Positions 60,605 through 64,000 of a stretch of 64,000 nucleotides of DNA are shown piece by piece. The notes beneath the pieces are model-generated. The model saw only the letters and a list, made by a program, of their open reading frames with translations, had not been told where the DNA came from and did not search any database. The position numbers were made by a program, and so were the translations under genes. The DNA lies in the NCBI GenBank assembly GCA_910586615.1, contig CAJUJP010000003.1:62001-126000 (forward strand). The letters are read 5' to 3'. Position 1 is the stretch's first letter; every line of letters begins with the position of its first letter. Source of the stretch: an uncultured Lachnospiraceae bacterium (GTDB lineage Bacteria; Bacillota; Clostridia; Lachnospirales; Lachnospiraceae).

Positions 60605-62404
60605 TCACGTTCCCGCAACCGGACATGATATGTCTAATACCACAAACCCTTTTTTCATCCTGCGGCATCGTCCGCCGTCCGTCTGCCCCGCCTCCGGCTC
60701 CTCCACGCCTTTCTGCAGAAGAATGCTGCCCCCCGCCAGATACGTCTCCACATTTACCGGCTCGTCTCCCATATGGATCAACACCCGTGTCCGGCGGCTG
60801 CCTGCCCGCTCAAACACCAGAAGATTCTCTTTCCGGTCCGCCCGCAGGATTCTGCAGTCGTCATAAGGCGCGATCCGCTCCTTACGGATTCCAATCACCT
60901 TCCGCACATATTCCGCCTCTTCCTCACAGGGCTGCTGCCACGGCATACCGCTGCGGTACTCCTCCTCGCGAATACCTGCGATTCTCTTTTCATCGCCATA
61001 GAAGACACTTGGCACACCCGGCGCCATACACAGGTACAGAAACGCCGCCTGCCAGTGGTCATAATCCTCCCCGCATAAGCTGTAGAAACGCGATACGTCA
61101 TGGCTGTCCAGCAGATTCAGCTGACCGCAGCTGACCTGCGCCGGATAACGCAGATACATATCCGTCATACTCCACCCGAAATCCTCAGCCGTCGTCCTTT
61201 GCAGCGCAAAGAAATCCCGGCAGTGTTTTCTGAAATCATAATTCATGACAGAGTCAAACATATCGCCTTGCAGCCAGACTTCCGCATTCTCCCAGACTTC
61301 CCCGATCAAAACCGCTTCCGGACCGGCCGCGCGCACAGCATTCCTGAACTTGCGCCAGAATCCCTTATCCACTTCATTTGCCACATCCAGCCGCCAGCCG
61401 TCCACATGAAACTTCTCGATCCAGTATCGTCCCACTCCTGCAAAATAATCCTGTACCTCAGGGTTTGACGTGTTCAGCTTCGGCATCTTCCGCTCATAGG
61501 CGAAGCAGGCATAACCCGGCGTTTCCGTCTCCGTATCCGGGCGTGTCACGGGATAGGCAAGTTCATAGAACCAGTCCTTAAACGCTGACGCCTCCCCTTT
61601 TTGTACCACATCCTCAAACTGCGGGAAAAACCAGCTGCAATGATTGAACACACCGTCGATGATGATGTGCATGCCACGCCTGTGCGCCGCCTCCGTCAGT
61701 TCCAGAAAATCTTCGTCCGTTCCCATACAGGGATCCACATGATAATAGTCCACAATATCATACTTGTGGTATTCTCCTGCCCGGAAAACGGGATTCAGAT
61801 ACAGACAGTTAAATCCCAGATCGCATATATAATCCAGATTCTCCGTAATGCCGCGAATCGTGCCGCCCAGCCGGCTGCGGCTCGCCACACCGTCCCCGTC
61901 CGTCATTGTTCTGCCCGTTCCCGCAAGGCTTCTCCTGCCATCCGCAAAGCTGTCCGGAAAAATATTATAAACCACCGCATGCATAAACCAGTCCGGCAGC
62001 TTTACCACTTCCGACCGCAGGATGTACGGGTACTGATAATACTCACTCCGTCCCTCTATCACGAAACCGTCTTCCAGAATCAGATCCGGCAGTTCCTCAT
62101 GAAAGGAATCCGCATAATACCAGACCTTCTCATCTCCCTTTTCCAATTGAAAATAATAGCATATCCGCCGCGGACAGTCCAGTAACACAGCCTCGTAGAA
62201 ATCAAACAACTCATCCTCATACCGCTTTTCCATCACAGTGGACGCAAACCGGACGGGTGAAAAAACGCACGCCCTGTCCCCGTAAAAAAGTGTACAACGA
62301 TCCAAGTCCCCCTTACCCGCCCGCAGCCGGATCACAAAACAATCCTCCGACCGCGCAAAGGCAAACCGGGACATGGGTATATGTAAAACCGCACTCTTAT
62401 TCAT
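60605..62404 (-). CDS. GH13 family enzyme (neopullulanase/cyclomaltodextrinase type)
   Basis: The 599-residue protein has an N-terminal beta domain of about 130 residues, then a GH13 catalytic barrel: DGVFNHCSWFFP, the nucleophile Asp in GWRLDVANEVD, the acid Glu in LIGEVWE and the third Asp in LLDSHDVSRF. There is no signal peptide, so it hydrolyses imported maltodextrins in the cytoplasm. AGGAGG is five bases before the ATG. The adjacent MalG and MalF genes provide the importer. Confidence 0.9.
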   Translation of the reverse strand: MNKSAVLHIPMSRFAFARSEDCFVIRLRAGKGDLDRCTLFYGDRACVFSPVRFASTVMEKRYEDELFDFYEAVLLDCPRRICYYFQLEKGDEKVWYYADSFHEELPDLILEDGFVIEGRSEYYQYPYILRSEVVKLPDWFMHAVVYNIFPDSFADGRRSLAGTGRTMTDGDGVASRSRLGGTIRGITENLDYICDLGFNCLYLNPVFRAGEYHKYDIVDYYHVDPCMGTDEDFLELTEAAHRRGMHIIIDGVFNHCSWFFPQFEDVVQKGEASAFKDWFYELAYPVTRPDTETETPGYACFAYERKMPKLNTSNPEVQDYFAGVGRYWIEKFHVDGWRLDVANEVDKGFWRKFRNAVRAAGPEAVLIGEVWENAEVWLQGDMFDSVMNYDFRKHCRDFFALQRTTAEDFGWSMTDMYLRYPAQVSCGQLNLLDSHDVSRFYSLCGEDYDHWQAAFLYLCMAPGVPSVFYGDEKRIAGIREEEYRSGMPWQQPCEEEAEYVRKVIGIRKERIAPYDDCRILRADRKENLLVFERAGSRRTRVLIHMGDEPVNVETYLAGGSILLQKGVEEPEAGQTDGGRCRRMKKGFVVLDISCPVAGT

Positions 62405-62412
62405 TTTTCCTC

Positions 62413-63270
62413 CTAACCTTTCACACCGCCCGCAGTCAGTCCTGATACCATATACTTCTGGAAACAGAAAAAGATAATCAGGATCGGCACCGACACCAGA
62501 ATCGCCGCTGCAGAGAAAAGCGGCCAGCTCCTGCTGTAATCGTTAGCCTGCAGCTGATACAGCCCGCCGGCCAGCGTATAACTTTCTTCTTTTAACATAA
62601 AAGTCGTGGCAAACAAATATTCATTCCAGACAAAGATTAATACCATCACCGCAGTGACAATAATCGCCGGGCGCGCCAGCGGCAGAATAATCCTCACGAT
62701 CAGCTGCAGATTGCCCGCCCCGTCGATTCTGGACGCCTCCTCGATCTCGATGGGAATAGAATCAAAATAGCCTTTCATATTCCAGATACTGAAAATACAC
62801 ATGCTTCCCGCGTAGACGAAAATCAGCCCCGCATGAGAATCCAGCAGGTTCATCAGCCGGAACAGCCGGAAAATCGCAAACATTGACAAAATCTGCGGAA
62901 ATGCATTCAACAGCAGAAGCATCTGCATGGATGCCTGCTTCCCCGCAAACCGGAACCTCGAAAAAGCATAGGCCGAGAGCACACTCGTACCCATTGCGAC
63001 CACCATCGTTCCCACGCTCAGCACCACCGAATTCATCAGCCATCTCAGGAAAGGCTCTTCCACAATAATTCTCCGGTAATGATCCAGCGTAAACTTCTCC
63101 GGCAGGATAGACAGCCCCGTCTTCAGCGCGCCTCCTCCTCCGCTGACAGACAACAGAAGCACATACAGAATCGGCACCAGCGCCAGAAAACAAATACAGA
63201 TATAAAACAGGTTCAGGCATACCAGCCTTACTCTTCTTTTCAAGGACCATGCCCCCGGTTTATTTTTCAT
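62413..63270 (-). CDS. Sugar ABC transporter permease, MalG type
   Basis: A 285-residue permease with six predicted membrane segments and the EAA loop EIEEASRIDGAGNLQLIVRI. It forms the transport channel with the MalF-type protein. I use the ATG at 63270, which overlaps the malF stop (ATGA) and has GGAAGGGGG just upstream; a longer frame starts at 63309. The linked GH13 enzyme suggests alpha-glucan oligosaccharides as substrate. Confidence 0.9.
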   Translation of the reverse strand: MKNKPGAWSLKRRVRLVCLNLFYICICFLALVPILYVLLLSVSGGGGALKTGLSILPEKFTLDHYRRIIVEEPFLRWLMNSVVLSVGTMVVAMGTSVLSAYAFSRFRFAGKQASMQMLLLLNAFPQILSMFAIFRLFRLMNLLDSHAGLIFVYAGSMCIFSIWNMKGYFDSIPIEIEEASRIDGAGNLQLIVRIILPLARPAIIVTAVMVLIFVWNEYLFATTFMLKEESYTLAGGLYQLQANDYSRSWPLFSAAAILVSVPILIIFFCFQKYMVSGLTAGGVKG

Positions 63271-64000
63271 TCTAAACCCCCTTCCGATTTCACCACCCGG
63301 TTTGTCCATATTGAAAAAATAATAATTAAGACAAAAATGACAACCGAGACTGCAGAAGACAAGCCGTAATTATTAGAGACAAACGCATTCTGGTGCGCAT
63401 ACGTGATAATCGTCTGCATGGTCGAGCCTGAAACAGACCCCTTCTGCATGGTCAAAAGATACACAATATCAAACTGTTTAAAAGTGGTAAACGTAGTCAT
63501 GATCACCACCGGCGCCATCACCCGGCGCAGAGACGGAATCGTAATATATACGTTCCGCTGCCATGCGCCGGCACCGTCTAAAACAGCGCTCTCATACATA
63601 CTTCTGTCGATACTCTGCAGTGCCCCGTCAAACATGACGATCATATACGGCAGCGACATCCACAGGTTTAAAACCATGCAGGACAGGAATGCCGGTATAT
63701 TTCTGGACAAAAAATCCACCTTCTCAAAACCAAGTGCCACCAGAACCTTATTCAGCAGCCCGAACTCCGTATTGTACATCCCCACACGCCAGGCCAGAAT
63801 CGACACATATGCCGGCATCGCCCACGGAAAGATAATGAGCGTCTTATAGAGCCTTCTGGCGCGCAGTCCCTCCGCATTTAGCCCGACAGCAAGAATATAG
63901 GCGATCCCCACATCCAGAACCATGTTAACAACCGTCCATACGACCGTATTCCACAGCGCCGTCAGAAAACCGGAATCAATTTTACCCAGCGCCCGCACAT
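63267..64000 (-). CDS. Sugar ABC transporter permease, MalF type, 5' end cut by window edge
   Basis: The frame is open to the right edge, so the N-terminus is missing. The visible part has several membrane segments and the EAA loop (YESAVLDGAGAWQRNVYITI). It is the partner of the MalG-type permease. The GTG at 63998 is unlikely to be the real start, because MalF-type proteins normally carry further N-terminal membrane segments. Confidence 0.88.
   Translation of the reverse strand, partial: VRALGKIDSGFLTALWNTVVWTVVNMVLDVGIAYILAVGLNAEGLRARRLYKTLIIFPWAMPAYVSILAWRVGMYNTEFGLLNKVLVALGFEKVDFLSRNIPAFLSCMVLNLWMSLPYMIVMFDGALQSIDRSMYESAVLDGAGAWQRNVYITIPSLRRVMAPVVIMTTFTTFKQFDIVYLLTMQKGSVSGSTMQTIITYAHQNAFVSNNYGLSSAVSVVIFVLIIIFSIWTNRVVKSEGGLE

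Overview
The window looks like part of a Lachnospiraceae-type (Clostridia) chromosome. This is inferred from strong AGGAGG-type ribosome sites, AT-rich to mid-GC composition, a YitT-family protein, a MalF/MalG-type importer with a GH13 enzyme, and gram-positive teichoic-acid-type genes. No rRNA, tRNA, CRISPR array, transposase or prophage module was seen. Every supported gene lies on the minus strand, so transcription runs from high to low coordinates.

Layout in the direction of transcription. (1) 64.0-60.6 kb: end of a sugar ABC importer (MalF- and MalG-type permeases) and a cytoplasmic GH13 alpha-glucosidase-type enzyme. (2) 60.5-54.1 kb: an XRE regulator, a Schlafen/AlbA_2 regulator with a 12-bp repeat, a DHH phosphoesterase, a YitT-family membrane protein, an esterase and an unknown protein. 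(3) 54.0-48.4 kb: two IspD/TarI-type cytidylyltransferases and two large CDP-glycerol glycerophosphotransferase-like proteins, separated by a leader that looks like a transcription attenuator. (4) 48.4-41.4 kb: activation and transfer of phospho-alditol-like groups: a cytidylyltransferase-Gfo/Idh fusion, GDPD, LicD, TagD-like, PdxA-like, a radical SAM enzyme and an aminotransferase. (5) 41.4-18.4 kb: glycosyltransferases, methyltransferases, a TagF-like enzyme, a pyruvyltransferase-family protein, a DUF115 protein, an aldolase plus CMP-sugar-synthetase pair, an alkaline-phosphatase-superfamily enzyme and a multi-domain cytidylyltransferase. (6) 18.4-11.9 kb: two TIM-barrel sugar isomerase-like proteins, APS kinase, ATP sulfurylase, a small HTH protein, a cation:proton antiporter and a truncated pyruvate-kinase-like protein. 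(7) 11.8-6.8 kb: a heptose-nucleotide pathway (GmhA, GmhB, SDR epimerase, inverted-order HldE-like fusion). (8) 6.8-0 kb: methyltransferase, radical SAM enzyme, DegT aminotransferase and two GT11-like fucosyltransferase paralogs, the last cut by the window edge.

Together, roughly 54-0 kb reads as one very large glycan-assembly island that makes unusual activated building blocks (heptose, probable CDP-alditols, a possible CMP-ulosonate, PAPS) and attaches them with soluble transferases. The cluster contains no recognisable flippase, polymerase, initiating phosphoglycosyltransferase or exporter, so the acceptor and the export route are not visible here.

Three signals stand out. First, about sixteen functionally different enzymes carry the same type of small Rossmann module (GxGxxG, then D-N, then a P before an I-I-A-type strand, then Q-L-x-x-x-G), at the N-terminus, the C-terminus or internally. 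Second, two genes contain long G tracts in their coding strand: a G10 tract that puts an alkaline-phosphatase-superfamily gene out of frame, and a G9 tract that leaves another gene in frame. Both look like phase-variable switches. Third, an A:B / B:C alternative-pairing leader precedes the longest stretch of the island.
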